Assembly (NCBI RefSeq): GCF_001984575.1
Contig: NZ_LZNS01000001.1
Location: 4,254,636-4,318,635, forward strand
Direction of reading: 5' to 3'
From: Streptomyces sp. MP131-18
Lineage (GTDB): Bacteria; Actinomycetota; Actinomycetes; Streptomycetales; Streptomycetaceae
DNA: 64,000 nucleotides
This document shows positions 16,626-25,309 of this stretch, in pieces. The notes beneath the pieces were generated by a model that was not told where the DNA came from, made no database searches, and worked only from the letters and a program-made list of their open reading frames with translations. The stretch's first letter is position 1, and each line of letters opens with the position of its first letter. Both the position numbers and the translations under genes were made by a program.

Positions 16626-17440
16626 CGCTTGGCTCCTGGGGGATAGCGACGCGACAGGGGCGCTGGGGGAAGGTCGAGGGAGTAGACGGCCGGGCGTTGC
16701 TGGCCGGGGGTGGGGTTGACCAGTTGGACCCAGGAGTAGATGTGCGGCATGTGGGTGCGCAGCGTCTCGGCCCAGTCCCCGTCCGGCACGATGTCGTAGG
16801 TCACGCCCTCGCGCTGAACGGTGCGCACGCCGCGCGGCAACGCACAGCCGGTGGCGCCTGGGGTGCACGCTTTGTCGATCTCGCAGGCAAGGCGGCCGAC
16901 CGCGCGGCGTCCGCCGATGGGCACCTCGAGGCCGCGCAGGTAGGTGACGGAAAGCGTTCCCGGGGCGGTGTCCGGCAGCGTGAGGTCCTGGTGGTGCGGC
17001 CAGCACGCCCCGTCCGTACGTGCGAGGAGCGCGCCGACCGCCCGAGGAAGCACGGCGTAGGCGGTGGTTGGCAACTCAGTGCCGGCGTGGCGTACGGCGA
17101 GCACGCTGTGCACCGGCCCGTGCAGGTAGATGGCGCAGCGGGGGGTGCACCCGCATCGCGTCTGTCCGCAGCCGCAGGGCGTCTCGCCCCAGTGCCCGGC
17201 GCCGAGCCCGGGAGACGTCCTGCCGGGGGATGACGCCGCGCACCGGATGCCGCAGGGGCGTTCGACCTCCTCGCACAACCCGTATCGCCCTCCGGTCAGC
17301 CGCCAGAGCACGTCGGTGGCCTCCTGCACGGCCGCGAGGTGATCCTCGGTCCACTCCCCGGGGTCGTCCGGCCAGCCGGGGCAGCAGGACGGATCGACCG
17401 GCCACGGGGCGCAGGGACCGTCCTGCACCTGATCCGGCAT
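16622..17440 (-). CDS. Putative head-tail adaptor protein
   Basis: This encodes 272 residues. I chose the ATG at 17440 because GGAG lies 6 nt upstream; an earlier ATG at 17452 has a weaker site. The segment DPGEWTEDHLAAVQEATDVLWRLTGGRYGLC resembles the helical start of actinophage head-to-tail adaptors. The middle is Cys-rich (CGCGQTRCGCTPRCAIYL). A terminator-like hairpin lies just upstream. Its start codon is coupled to the following gene. Confidence 0.6.
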   Translation of the reverse strand: MPDQVQDGPCAPWPVDPSCCPGWPDDPGEWTEDHLAAVQEATDVLWRLTGGRYGLCEEVERPCGIRCAASSPGRTSPGLGAGHWGETPCGCGQTRCGCTPRCAIYLHGPVHSVLAVRHAGTELPTTAYAVLPRAVGALLARTDGACWPHHQDLTLPDTAPGTLSVTYLRGLEVPIGGRRAVGRLACEIDKACTPGATGCALPRGVRTVQREGVTYDIVPDGDWAETLRTHMPHIYSWVQLVNPTPGQQRPAVYSLDLPPAPLSRRYPPGAKR

Positions 17441-17461
17441 GGCTCTCTCCATCTATGTCTG

Positions 17462-17497
17462 CGGTTCGGCCGGCACCGAGTGGTGCCGGCCGAACCG
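17462..17497 (-). terminator. Perfect 16-bp stem-loop after FN3-like tail gene
   Basis: CGGTTCGGCCGGCACC (17462-17477) pairs perfectly with 17482-17497 across a GAGT loop. It starts 4 bp after the stop codon of the gene at 17502-18305 and precedes the head-tail adaptor gene. There is no U-tract, as is common for actinobacterial terminators; it could also be an RNA-processing or stability element. Confidence 0.55.
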
Positions 17498-17501
17498 GCA
17501 G

Positions 17502-18305
17502 CTACTTCGGCTCCGTCTCCTTCTTCTCCGGGCTGCTGGCGCGTCTCGGCTCGGAGCGGCGTGCCGACGCCTGCGGCCGCGGCTGCGACTGTGGCGGCGG
17601 GGTCTGCTGGCCCGGAGGCGGGGACTGGGGCTGCTCAGGTTCCGGCTCGGGAGCGGGCGGAGCCGGGGGCTGCGGCTCCTCGTTCCCGTCCTGGTCGGGG
17701 GCTGCGGTAGCGATGGTGATGGGCACCGTCGCAGCGGTGAGCACGCGTGCCGAGCCGTGGCCGACCGCGCCCTGGACGCTGAACTCGTAGGTGGTGTCCG
17801 GCTCCAGGCGGCGGATCGGCACGACGCGTTCGTAGCCGCGCAGTTCCTTCTTCAGCCAGTCGTGCTCGGGCTCGTCCTCGGTGGCCTGGGCCCGGTAGCG
17901 CAGCACCCAGCCGTCCGGCTCGGTACGCTCCTGTGAGTTTCCCGAGTAGTCCCAGGCGATGACGATGGTGTCGGTGGTCGGCTCGCCCTTGGCGCCGAGG
18001 CCCTCGACGACCATGTCGTACTCGATGCCGTGATCCGGGTGGATCCCGTCCACCTCGAAGACGGTCGGCTCCACCCAGACCATGCGGTCGATGCCGGGCT
18101 CGATCGGCTGTGAACCCTCGGCGAGGACGAGGTCGCCGTGGTCGCCCGCGAACACCTCGGCCGGGATGTGGACGTAGGAGACCGGGTTGCCGATGTGGTA
18201 CCGGATGCGGCTGCGGTCTTCCTGCGCCCACCACATCACCCGCTGGAGCACGGCCGCTCGGGTGTCGGGATGGACGACGAGGTAGGTACCGGTCATACGG
18301 GGCAT
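17502..18305 (-). CDS. Virion protein with fibronectin III-like domain and Pro-rich tail
   Basis: This encodes 267 residues from an ATG with GGAGG 9 nt upstream. The first 90 residues are probably a structural fold. Residues about 95-190 resemble a fibronectin type III domain (TDTIVIAWDYSG...GYERVVPIRRLEPDTTYEFSVQGAVG). From about residue 200 the sequence is low-complexity Pro/Glu/Gln (PPAPPAPEPEPEQPQ). It starts 4 bp after the PKD gene. Such Ig-like domains decorate phage tails or capsids and may bind cell-surface polymers. Confidence 0.65.
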   Translation of the reverse strand: MPRMTGTYLVVHPDTRAAVLQRVMWWAQEDRSRIRYHIGNPVSYVHIPAEVFAGDHGDLVLAEGSQPIEPGIDRMVWVEPTVFEVDGIHPDHGIEYDMVVEGLGAKGEPTTDTIVIAWDYSGNSQERTEPDGWVLRYRAQATEDEPEHDWLKKELRGYERVVPIRRLEPDTTYEFSVQGAVGHGSARVLTAATVPITIATAAPDQDGNEEPQPPAPPAPEPEPEQPQSPPPGQQTPPPQSQPRPQASARRSEPRRASSPEKKETEPK

Positions 18306-18308
18306 GGG

Positions 18309-20111
18309 CTATCGCCTCCTTGGCCGACTCGACCGGCGGCTGCGCGGCGCGGCGGCTGGCAGCGGGATGGTGACCTGCTGCTCGGTGCAGCGCGCCGGCT
18401 CGGCCCCGGACACGCAGACGGTGACGGTGTGCGCGCCGGGGGCCAGGACCTGTTCCGCGGTGACGCCGCTGGCCGGGACGTCCACGACCGGCTGGTCATC
18501 CCACTGGATCGTGTAGGTCTCGCTGTCGGTCACGGTCACCGTGATCACAGCTGAGTTCGCCGCCTGGCCGGGGGCGACGGTGAACTGCGGGCCGGTTCCC
18601 GGCTGCTGACCGCCCGGGGTGAACGTGGTGCTCGCGATCACGGCCAGGTCGGCGGTCGAGGTCGCCGTGATCGTCTGGTCGCCGGAGATGTTCTCGTCGT
18701 AGGCGTGGGTGGACTGCGTCTGCCCGGCGGGAACGACAGTGACCGGCGTGCCGTCGCCCCAGTCCACCTCGATGTCCGCCTCCGCCGGGAACCCGGTGAG
18801 GGTGATCAGCGCGGTGCGGCCGGTGGCATCGGACGGGTCGGCCTCCGCAGTCAGGGTCGGCTCCGGGGGCTCCTGACCGCCGCCCGGGGTGAACGTGGCG
18901 CTGGCTGTCACGGACGGGTCGGCCTGGCTGGTGACCGTGATCGCCACCTCGCCGGTGACGCTCTCGGCGAAGGCGTGGGTCGCCTCAGCCGTGCCGGCCG
19001 GCAGCGACTCCGGCTGTGTGCCGTCGCCCCAGTCCACCGTCAGCGCGTCCGCGGCCGGGAATCCGGAGAGGGTGATCAGCGCGGTGCGGCCGGTGGCGTC
19101 CGCCGGGTCGGCCTCCGCAGTCACCGTCGGCTCGGCGGGAGCCCCCTCACCGGGGGTGAAGGCGGCGTTGGCCCGAAGCTGTGGGTCCGTCTCGGAGGTG
19201 AGGGTGATGGTCACCGTCCCCGTGACGTCCTGTGCGTAGGCGTAGGTGAGTTCCCCCTCGGCCGGGTGCCCGGTCTCCGGAGCCGTGCCGTCGCCCCAGT
19301 CGATCGCCACCGTGCTGTCGGCGGGGAAGCCGCTGTAGGACAGGAGCGCGGTGCGGCCGGTGGGGTCGCTGGCGTCGGCGGTTGCCTGGGCGGTTGGCTC
19401 CGTCCCGCCGCCGTCGAACGGCACGGTGACCTGCTGGCTCGTGGTGCGGGAGGCGTCGACCGTGTCGGTGGCGGTAACGGCGTAGTCGCCCGGGGTGGTG
19501 AACGCGTGACCGGTGGGCGTCTGCCCGTCGCCGGGGTTGGTCTGCGGCTCGGTGCCGTCGCCGAAGTCGACCAGCGCCTGATTGCCCTGGTTGTCGATCA
19601 GCGCGTTCACCGACATCCCGGTGGTGTCGGCGGTGTCCTCCTCGATGGTGAGCGTGATGTCGGCGACCTCGCCGAACGGCACGGTCACCTGAGCGGTGCC
19701 GGTGCGGGTGGTGTCGTCGGCGTCCCTGGCGGTGACGGTGTAGTCGCCGGGGGCCGCGTACGGGTGGGGCGTCGCCTCCTGGCCGTCACCGGAGTTGGAC
19801 CCTGCGGGGGTGCCGTCGCCGAAGTCCAGGGTCACGGGGCCCTGGCCTCGGTTGTCCACGGTGATGGAGGCGGTCATGCGCGAGGCGTCGGTGGTGTCCT
19901 CGCCGGCGGTGACCTCCATCTCCTCCGGCTCGCCCCCGACGTCGAAGGGCAGGGTGAACGTGACTTCGGTGCGCGCCTGGGGGTTGTCGGCGTCGGCGAC
20001 GACGGCGGTCTTCGCCCCGGGGGTGGCGTACTGGTGGGAGACCTGCCCCTGCTCGGGGCCGTTCTCCACCGGGCTGCCGTCGCCCCAGTCGATCGTGGTC
20101 GGTCCAGCCAT
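18309..20111 (-). CDS. PKD-repeat virion protein, in frame with major tail protein
   Basis: This encodes 600 residues. Six PKD-type repeats are visible from their WGDG/FGDG cores at about residues 9, 98, 185, 268, 357 and 445; a seventh is degenerate (IQWDDQPV). The C-terminus is basic (APRSRRSSRPRRR). It lies in the same reading frame as the upstream major tail gene, separated by one TGA and five codons, and its first repeat looks like the second half of the repeat broken off at that stop. AGGAG lies 10 nt before the ATG, so independent initiation is possible. The domains are extended surface modules that may decorate the tail. Confidence 0.8.
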   Translation of the reverse strand: MAGPTTIDWGDGSPVENGPEQGQVSHQYATPGAKTAVVADADNPQARTEVTFTLPFDVGGEPEEMEVTAGEDTTDASRMTASITVDNRGQGPVTLDFGDGTPAGSNSGDGQEATPHPYAAPGDYTVTARDADDTTRTGTAQVTVPFGEVADITLTIEEDTADTTGMSVNALIDNQGNQALVDFGDGTEPQTNPGDGQTPTGHAFTTPGDYAVTATDTVDASRTTSQQVTVPFDGGGTEPTAQATADASDPTGRTALLSYSGFPADSTVAIDWGDGTAPETGHPAEGELTYAYAQDVTGTVTITLTSETDPQLRANAAFTPGEGAPAEPTVTAEADPADATGRTALITLSGFPAADALTVDWGDGTQPESLPAGTAEATHAFAESVTGEVAITVTSQADPSVTASATFTPGGGQEPPEPTLTAEADPSDATGRTALITLTGFPAEADIEVDWGDGTPVTVVPAGQTQSTHAYDENISGDQTITATSTADLAVIASTTFTPGGQQPGTGPQFTVAPGQAANSAVITVTVTDSETYTIQWDDQPVVDVPASGVTAEQVLAPGAHTVTVCVSGAEPARCTEQQVTIPLPAAAPRSRRSSRPRRR

Positions 20112-20126
20112 GGCGATTCTTCTCCT

Positions 20127-21788
20127 TCAGGCCGTGGTGGCGTTGTCGATGTCGAGCTGTATGGTCATGCCGCTGGGATCGGAGGTGTCCGCTCCTGCGG
20201 TGGCCTGCGGCTCGGTGGGCTGCCCGGCGCCGGTGTTGTCGATGTCGAGCTGGACCGTCATGCCGCTGGGGTCGGACGGGTCGGCGGCGGCGGTCACCTG
20301 CGGGCCCGGCTCGTCTTGGCCGAGAGGCACGGTGACCGGCAGCTCGACGGCCGCGGTGGGCTCGGCGACCGAGGCGACACGGATGGTGTAGTCGCCCTGG
20401 GCGGTGTAGGCGTGCTCGGCGGTGCCGGACTCGGGCACCTGCTGCACCGGGGTGCCGTCGCCCCAGTCGATCGCCACCAGGCCGTTGCCGGTGTTGTCGT
20501 AAGTGACAACGGCGGTCATGCCGGTCGGGTCGTCCGGGTCGGCTTCGACCTCGGCGGCGGGCGCCTGGGCGACGGGTACGCGGATGGCCTCGCGGGTGCG
20601 GTAGGTGGGCAGGTCTCCGCGCCGGGCGGCCACGTAGTAGATGTTCGGGAACTGGTAGGTGTGCAGGACAGAGACGGTGCCTGCCGCGCTGACCGTGACC
20701 TCCTCGGCGGCGGTGCCGTCGCCCCAGTCGACGGTGGCGGTGCGGTTGGCGTGCGAGGGCAGGCCGATGGTCGCGGTGATCTCGAAGGGGTTGTCGGGGT
20801 TGTCGCCGCTGAGGGTGAGGGTGGGTTCGTCGGCCGGCAGCGGGATCGTCACGGACCGAGTGGCGGTGACTACCGGGGTCTGGGCGTCCGCGACGGTGAT
20901 CGGGTACTCGCCGTCCCCTTCGTAGGTGTGGGTGACCCAGGTGCCGTCGGCAACCTGCTGCGGCTCGGAACCGTCCGCCCAGGTCACCAGCACGGGGCCG
21001 AGGCCATGGTTGTCCGCCCGCAGTCGGACGGTGCGGCGCGGCGTCTCGTTGACGACGCCGGTGACGTACAGGTCGGCCGGGTCGGGCACGGGACGGTCCA
21101 CCGGCAGGCACTCGGTCTCCGGCTCCGGCGGACGCAGCGTGGTGACGGGGATGAGACGGCGGTGCTTGGTGGGCGGCATCGGCTGAGGCAGCGGACCGGG
21201 AACTCCGTTGGCGTCCGCCCAGACCTGGTAGGGACCGCGTCGCCAGCCGTTCGGGGCGCGGGTCGTCCCAGTGAACGTGGTGGTCAGCGCAGCGTTCGCC
21301 ACTTCGAGATCGCCTTCGGAGGCGCCGACCACGCGGGGGTAGAGCAGGTAGCCCCAGCGTCCTTGTGCGACGCTGCCGGTGCACACATCGTCTTCGGAGC
21401 TGACCGCCATCCACAGCTCCAGTGCGAATCCGACCTCATTGGTCGACAGGCCCGAGCTGTCGCCGGTGTCGTAGCCGATGATCTCCTCGCCGTCGTGGAC
21501 CAGCTCGACGCTCGGGTCGATGATCTGGGCGAGCACCGGGTTGACCGCACACAGCACGATCTCCAGCTCGTAGTGGGAGAATGTGTTGGTGGCGGGGATG
21601 TTCAGGCAGGTCCCGCCGTCAGCGGCGGGCTGGGATATCTCTTCACCCTCAGTGAACTGCGCGCTCTGCGAGACGCTGACGAAACCGCGGGTGACGATCT
21701 GGCCGCACTCGCCGTAGACGGGGCGGCCACACACATCAAGCCTGGTAAAACGGGCGACGAGGCCACGGTAGAGACGTGCCTCAGGCAT
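20127..21788 (-). CDS. Major tail protein with C-terminal PKD repeats
   Basis: This encodes 553 residues from an ATG at 21788 with AAGGAG 6 nt upstream. The first 240 or so residues (MPEARLYRGLVARFTRLDVCG...) look like a tail-tube domain. PKD repeats follow, with WADGSEP, WGDGTAAE and WGDGTPVQ cores. The end holds two near-copies of SDPSGMT(V/I)QLDIDN and stops inside what looks like a repeat. Actinophage major tail proteins often carry C-terminal Ig-like modules. The next gene continues in frame, suggesting a longer decorated form by readthrough or a split of an ancestral gene. Confidence 0.75.
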   Translation of the reverse strand: MPEARLYRGLVARFTRLDVCGRPVYGECGQIVTRGFVSVSQSAQFTEGEEISQPAADGGTCLNIPATNTFSHYELEIVLCAVNPVLAQIIDPSVELVHDGEEIIGYDTGDSSGLSTNEVGFALELWMAVSSEDDVCTGSVAQGRWGYLLYPRVVGASEGDLEVANAALTTTFTGTTRAPNGWRRGPYQVWADANGVPGPLPQPMPPTKHRRLIPVTTLRPPEPETECLPVDRPVPDPADLYVTGVVNETPRRTVRLRADNHGLGPVLVTWADGSEPQQVADGTWVTHTYEGDGEYPITVADAQTPVVTATRSVTIPLPADEPTLTLSGDNPDNPFEITATIGLPSHANRTATVDWGDGTAAEEVTVSAAGTVSVLHTYQFPNIYYVAARRGDLPTYRTREAIRVPVAQAPAAEVEADPDDPTGMTAVVTYDNTGNGLVAIDWGDGTPVQQVPESGTAEHAYTAQGDYTIRVASVAEPTAAVELPVTVPLGQDEPGPQVTAAADPSDPSGMTVQLDIDNTGAGQPTEPQATAGADTSDPSGMTIQLDIDNATTA

Positions 21789-21930
21789 GACGTACTCCTT
21801 CATTGAGGGCCGTGGTGAGCGGCAGCGGGCGGAGGTCGTTCTCCGGGGTGGTGCGGCCGCGAGTCGTCAACCTCCGGCCCAAGAGGGGAGCTGTCCGAGG
21901 GCCCGGGAGGGGTGGGTGGGTTGCGGATCT

Positions 21931-21952
21931 ACCGGCTGTTCGAGGAGCCGGC
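21931..21952 (-). terminator. Candidate weak terminator hairpin
   Basis: CCGGCT (21932-21937) can pair with AGCCGG (21946-21951). It lies within 45 bp after the stop of the upstream virion gene and before the major tail gene. The stem is short, so this is tentative. Confidence 0.3.
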
Positions 21953-21971
21953 AGGCTCTTGAGGGCCGCCA

Positions 21972-22796
21972 TCACCACTCACTGCTTCCGGAGGGAAGCT
22001 GGAGAAGGACGGCTGCGGCGTAGCAGTCGGCGTCCAACGCGTAGGTGCGCTCCGCGATTGCGATACGGGTGTTGGTTTCCGGGGTGACGGCCTGGTGGGC
22101 GAAGGGGGCGCTGCGGCGTGCGGTGACGGTGCCGGTGGCGATCAGCCAGCACCGTCCCGAGACGGGGTCCGGCTCGGCGGGTTCTGAGGGGTCGTCGAAG
22201 TAGCCGCCCCCGAACGCGATGCGGCTGCCGAGCTCGGTTCGCATCATCGGTCCGTTCGGCGTCACCTGCCGCGCCGCCGCGAAGTGCGGCTGCGTCCAGC
22301 GAGGAGCGTGAACGGTAGGCCGCCCGGCATAGTGCAGGGCCGCGTCAGCCTCCAACGCCCCGAGTGCGGTCAGAAGCGGAACCGGCTCGGTGCCCAGGGG
22401 AAGCCGCGGGTCAACATCGGCGATCTGAAGCGAGAAGACGCGCTCCACCTCGCGCGGTTCGATCAGATGCAGGCGGCGCAACGCGGTGCCCTCGGGGTCA
22501 GCGAAACCGACCGTCGAGCACTCCAGCCGCGTGTAGACCGTGAACGGTCCGCCGCCGTTGACCCAGGTCACCCCCTCGGCCTCAGGCTTGTCGTGGCTGG
22601 TGCCTCCGGGCGCGGGCTGCGGGCGGGAACCGATCACGTGCCCGCCTTGCGCACAGGCATCGGTGGCGTAGGTGACGCCGTCGAGCTGCCAGCGGCCGTC
22701 CTCGGTGATGACCCGAGCCACGCTGAGCAGGCCGTAGGTGTAGGTCTCAAGGGGCGGCGGGTCGACTTCCACACTTCCCGGGACCGGGATCGTCAT
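21972..22796 (-). CDS. Virion structural protein of unknown type
   Basis: This encodes 274 residues from an ATG at 22796 with GGAG 5 nt upstream. It sits directly after the major capsid gene, a position usual for capsid decoration or head-tail connection proteins. The sequence contains GVTYATDACAQGGHVIGSRP and AALHYAGRPTVHAPRW. No catalytic motif or transmembrane segment is visible. The structural role is inferred from context. Confidence 0.6.
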   Translation of the reverse strand: MTIPVPGSVEVDPPPLETYTYGLLSVARVITEDGRWQLDGVTYATDACAQGGHVIGSRPQPAPGGTSHDKPEAEGVTWVNGGGPFTVYTRLECSTVGFADPEGTALRRLHLIEPREVERVFSLQIADVDPRLPLGTEPVPLLTALGALEADAALHYAGRPTVHAPRWTQPHFAAARQVTPNGPMMRTELGSRIAFGGGYFDDPSEPAEPDPVSGRCWLIATGTVTARRSAPFAHQAVTPETNTRIAIAERTYALDADCYAAAVLLQLPSGSSEW

Positions 22797-22908
22797 TGCG
22801 TCTCCAGATGGGTCCAGCGAGGCGGCCCGGAGCTGGGTGACGGAGCCGAGCAGCACAAGGGAAGAAAGGTGCGCTCGCGCAGCTCCGAGCCGCTGGATTG
22901 AGAAGAAG

Positions 22909-24792
22909 TCAGGCCGCCAGGGCGGGGACAGGAGCGGGGGCGGCGTAGGTGACCGACTGGAAGGCGCCGGACAGGCCGTTGGCGAACAGCGGGATCGTCA
23001 GGGCGTAGGAGGTGCCGCCTCGAATGCAGACCTGGACGCCTTCTTCCGTGAAAAGGCTGGTGAAAACGTTGTGCGTGAGACCGTCGTGGTCGTACACCCC
23101 GTCCAGCGAGATCACATCTGCCTGCAGGCGGAAGAACGTGCCGGCCGGGTACAACAGCACGCGCACTTCGGTCGGCCACGCGGTGTGCACCAGACGGCCA
23201 CCGAATCCCGCCTCATCGCCGTCGGCGTAAGCGTCCTGCCAGTCGTACACCCACTGCGGCGCCACCCCGGCGTTGCGGAGGTAGGCGTCGAGCTGCTGAT
23301 CAGAGATGGACCAGCGGTTGTCGATGCCGGCCTTCTTCCTCAAGTCGCTCTTCAAGATCCCTTTCAACCACAGCGGTGCGATGAGTTCCAGCGTCGCGTT
23401 CGGCGCCAGCCGCTCGCGGTAGCGCTGCTGCATGACCTGGTGCTCCAGAATCGACAGCACCGACTCCACCGCGCCCGGTCCGTGCAGATCCACGACTGCC
23501 GCCTGAGGGTCCGGGGTACCCACTGCAGGGAGGGCGACCGGCCTGGACAATGCCTCCATCCGCGCGAGCTGCCAGGCGTTCATCTTGTGGCTGTGCACCG
23601 CGAGCGCGCCTTCGGTGAAGCGCGCGATGCGCTCCGGCCACCCGCGCTGGGTCAGGATCGGCGTACGCAGGCACACCCCGTCCGCATCCAGGCGGCACTC
23701 GACAAAGTCGTCATCGCACGGGACTTCCAAGCACGCTTTGCTCTCTCCCGCGACAGCCTGGGCCTCGGTCTGATGGAAGCCGACACTGCCCCAAATTTCG
23801 GCCCAGTCGAACTCGGCCGGGTATCTCAGCCCACCACGGGTTGCGGTCAGCGTCGGCAGATCCACCATGCCCTGATCGGTGATACGCAGCTCGGTCAGGT
23901 CGTAGAGGGTGAGGCTGGGCGCACACCAGCCGCCGGCCGCGACCAGTGAGCCGCCCTCCAGCCGCGACTCGTCCGTGACGAAGTCGATCTTCGAAAGGCC
24001 CTCGTCATGGTTGGTCGGGTCCAGGACAGTGACCTCGTCCGGGGAGGCGCGGATCAGGCGCGCGACTGGGATCTGCTGCCGGTCCCGGCTGCGTGAGTTG
24101 ATCAGCGGCCTCAGCCGTTCCTCCCACACCGAGCCAAAGGCCCCCAGGGTCTCCAGGCGTTGCCCGGCGGTTACCTGCCGACCGCCGCCGCCAGTTACAT
24201 CGGCCGAGGCGATCAGGGTGTAGGAGTCCTGCCAGGACTCGGCGTCGTCCGGCTGCTGGGGCGGCGGCGTGGAACGCAGCCCCAGCGGGACACGAGGCGG
24301 TGCCGAAATCGGCACTCGGCCGGAAGAGACGGAGAGTTCCGCACCCGCTGCGGCAGGCTGCGGGTCGGAGGGACCTGCCGGAGCGGAGGTACCGGTCGCG
24401 TCAGCCTCAGCGGAAGGGGCCTCCGGTTGAGCTACCGGCTCCGGACCGGTCGGTTCCAGCTCCGGATCGGCAGCAGGCTCCGAGGGAGGCGGGGGCGCGA
24501 GGGCCTGGATGCGGGCCTGGGCGTCCGCTATCCGCTGTACGCGCTCCTCGACAGCAGCGGTGTACTCGTGAACGCCGTCAGCGACGCGGGCCAGTGTCTC
24601 CAGGGAGTCCACCGCAGCGTCGTTGACCAGGCTGTCCTCGACGGTGGCCTCGTTGAAGCGGGCGTGGATGTCCGCCGTCAGAGCGACGAGATCGAGATCG
24701 GCTGCCTCGGCCAAAGCGGAGCGGATGATGTCGGCGTGCTGCTCGACCGGTTCATCAGCGAGCCTGGCCAGCAGGTTGTCGAGGAAGCTCAC
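22909..24792 (-). CDS. Major capsid protein with N-terminal scaffold-like domain
   Basis: This encodes 627 residues from a GTG with AAAGGGG 5 nt upstream. Residues about 1-100 are helical and charged, like an HK97 delta/scaffold domain. A Pro/Ala/Glu-rich linker follows to about 170, then the capsid domain. C-terminal sequence such as LYPAGTFFRLQADVISLDGVYDHDG fits capsid/encapsulin-like folds of actinophages. The position after portal and protease and before tail genes supports the call. Promoter copy D lies just upstream, so it is probably strongly expressed. Confidence 0.82.
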   Translation of the reverse strand: MSFLDNLLARLADEPVEQHADIIRSALAEAADLDLVALTADIHARFNEATVEDSLVNDAAVDSLETLARVADGVHEYTAAVEERVQRIADAQARIQALAPPPPSEPAADPELEPTGPEPVAQPEAPSAEADATGTSAPAGPSDPQPAAAGAELSVSSGRVPISAPPRVPLGLRSTPPPQQPDDAESWQDSYTLIASADVTGGGGRQVTAGQRLETLGAFGSVWEERLRPLINSRSRDRQQIPVARLIRASPDEVTVLDPTNHDEGLSKIDFVTDESRLEGGSLVAAGGWCAPSLTLYDLTELRITDQGMVDLPTLTATRGGLRYPAEFDWAEIWGSVGFHQTEAQAVAGESKACLEVPCDDDFVECRLDADGVCLRTPILTQRGWPERIARFTEGALAVHSHKMNAWQLARMEALSRPVALPAVGTPDPQAAVVDLHGPGAVESVLSILEHQVMQQRYRERLAPNATLELIAPLWLKGILKSDLRKKAGIDNRWSISDQQLDAYLRNAGVAPQWVYDWQDAYADGDEAGFGGRLVHTAWPTEVRVLLYPAGTFFRLQADVISLDGVYDHDGLTHNVFTSLFTEEGVQVCIRGGTSYALTIPLFANGLSGAFQSVTYAAPAPVPALAA

Positions 24793-24826
24793 GCGAGCCC
24801 CTTTCGCAGGGGTGTCGTCGAGCTCT

Positions 24827-24882
24827 CGGCCCACCAGCCAGCAGAGCAGAGGTCGTGGCTGGGAAGGGTAGGCGCGTGTACG
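24827..24882 (-). promoter_or_regulatory. Phage repeat promoter, copy D (major capsid)
   Basis: The minus strand reads GTACACGCGCCTACCCTTCC (24862-24881), then a diverged leader ending in TGGCTGGTGGGCCG (24827-24840). A TGAC at the -35 position (on the minus strand about 15 bp before TACCCT) is shared with copies A and B. It lies 35-90 bp upstream of the capsid start. Confidence 0.65.
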
Positions 24883-24911
24883 CGCCCGTCACGCCTCGGC
24901 GGGTTGGGCCC

Positions 24912-24937
24912 GTCGCCTCTCGAAGGGGTCAGGCGAC
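24912..24937 (-). terminator. Candidate terminator between small phage gene and capsid promoter
   Basis: GTCGCCT (24912-24918) pairs with AGGCGAC (24931-24937). It lies immediately after the stop codon at 24941 and before promoter copy D, which fits a transcription-unit boundary. Confidence 0.4.
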
Positions 24938-24940
24938 AGT

Positions 24941-25159
24941 TCAGGTCCCCGCTGGCGGCACGACCAGTTCCAGAACCTCATTGGTCCTCGTGTTGATCTT
25001 CTCGACCTTGCCGCCGTTCCGGTGTTGGGCGAGCAGCGCGAGGTTCTGGTCGTAGTAGGGAACGCGCCCACCGTGCTGATCGGTGTGGAGCCAGGCGACG
25101 GGCACACCACTGGCCAGCAACGGCCTGGCCGCTTGACGTCCTCCGCAACCGCACGCCAT
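24941..25159 (-). CDS. Small phage protein, 72 residues
   Basis: The start at 25159 has GAGGAGG 6 nt upstream. The protein begins MACGCGGRQAARPLLASG and contains DQHGGRVPYYDQNLALLAQHRNGGKVEKIN. It has its own repeat promoter (copy E) and a hairpin after its stop. Similar short Cys-start proteins precede capsid genes in actinophages and may be head accessory proteins; I cannot assign a function. Confidence 0.6.
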   Translation of the reverse strand: MACGCGGRQAARPLLASGVPVAWLHTDQHGGRVPYYDQNLALLAQHRNGGKVEKINTRTNEVLELVVPPAGT

Positions 25160-25187
25160 GACCTGCCTCCTCGTTTCCGGGGCTGGC

Positions 25188-25205
25188 AGGGTAGGCGCGT
25201 GTACG
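25188..25205 (-). promoter_or_regulatory. Phage repeat promoter, copy E (small pre-capsid gene)
   Basis: The minus strand reads CGTACACGCGCCTACCCT. The GCTGGCTGGTGGGCC leader half found in other copies is missing, and an ordinary GAGGAGG ribosome binding site follows instead. This separates the core promoter half from the optional leader half. Confidence 0.62.
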
Positions 25206-25309
25206 TGTTCGTCGGGACAACCAGGACGTGATGGCGCGCTCGGCGGGGGCTCAGCCCGGCAGGTCGACTCCGTGGGCGTAGCGGTGGGCGCCGGCCGGGC
25301 CGGGGCCTG

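Noticed and set aside
18309..21200. Regularly spaced repeats that could look like a CRISPR array
   Set aside because: The repeats are coding PKD modules about 250-270 bp long with WGDG cores in one reading frame; there are no short identical repeats with unique spacers, and no cas genes.
18705..21806. Very long open frame on the plus strand opposite the PKD genes
   Set aside because: It is a mirror of the GC-rich, repetitive PKD coding sequence; its translation is low-complexity with no family resemblance, while the minus strand encodes clear tail and PKD domains.
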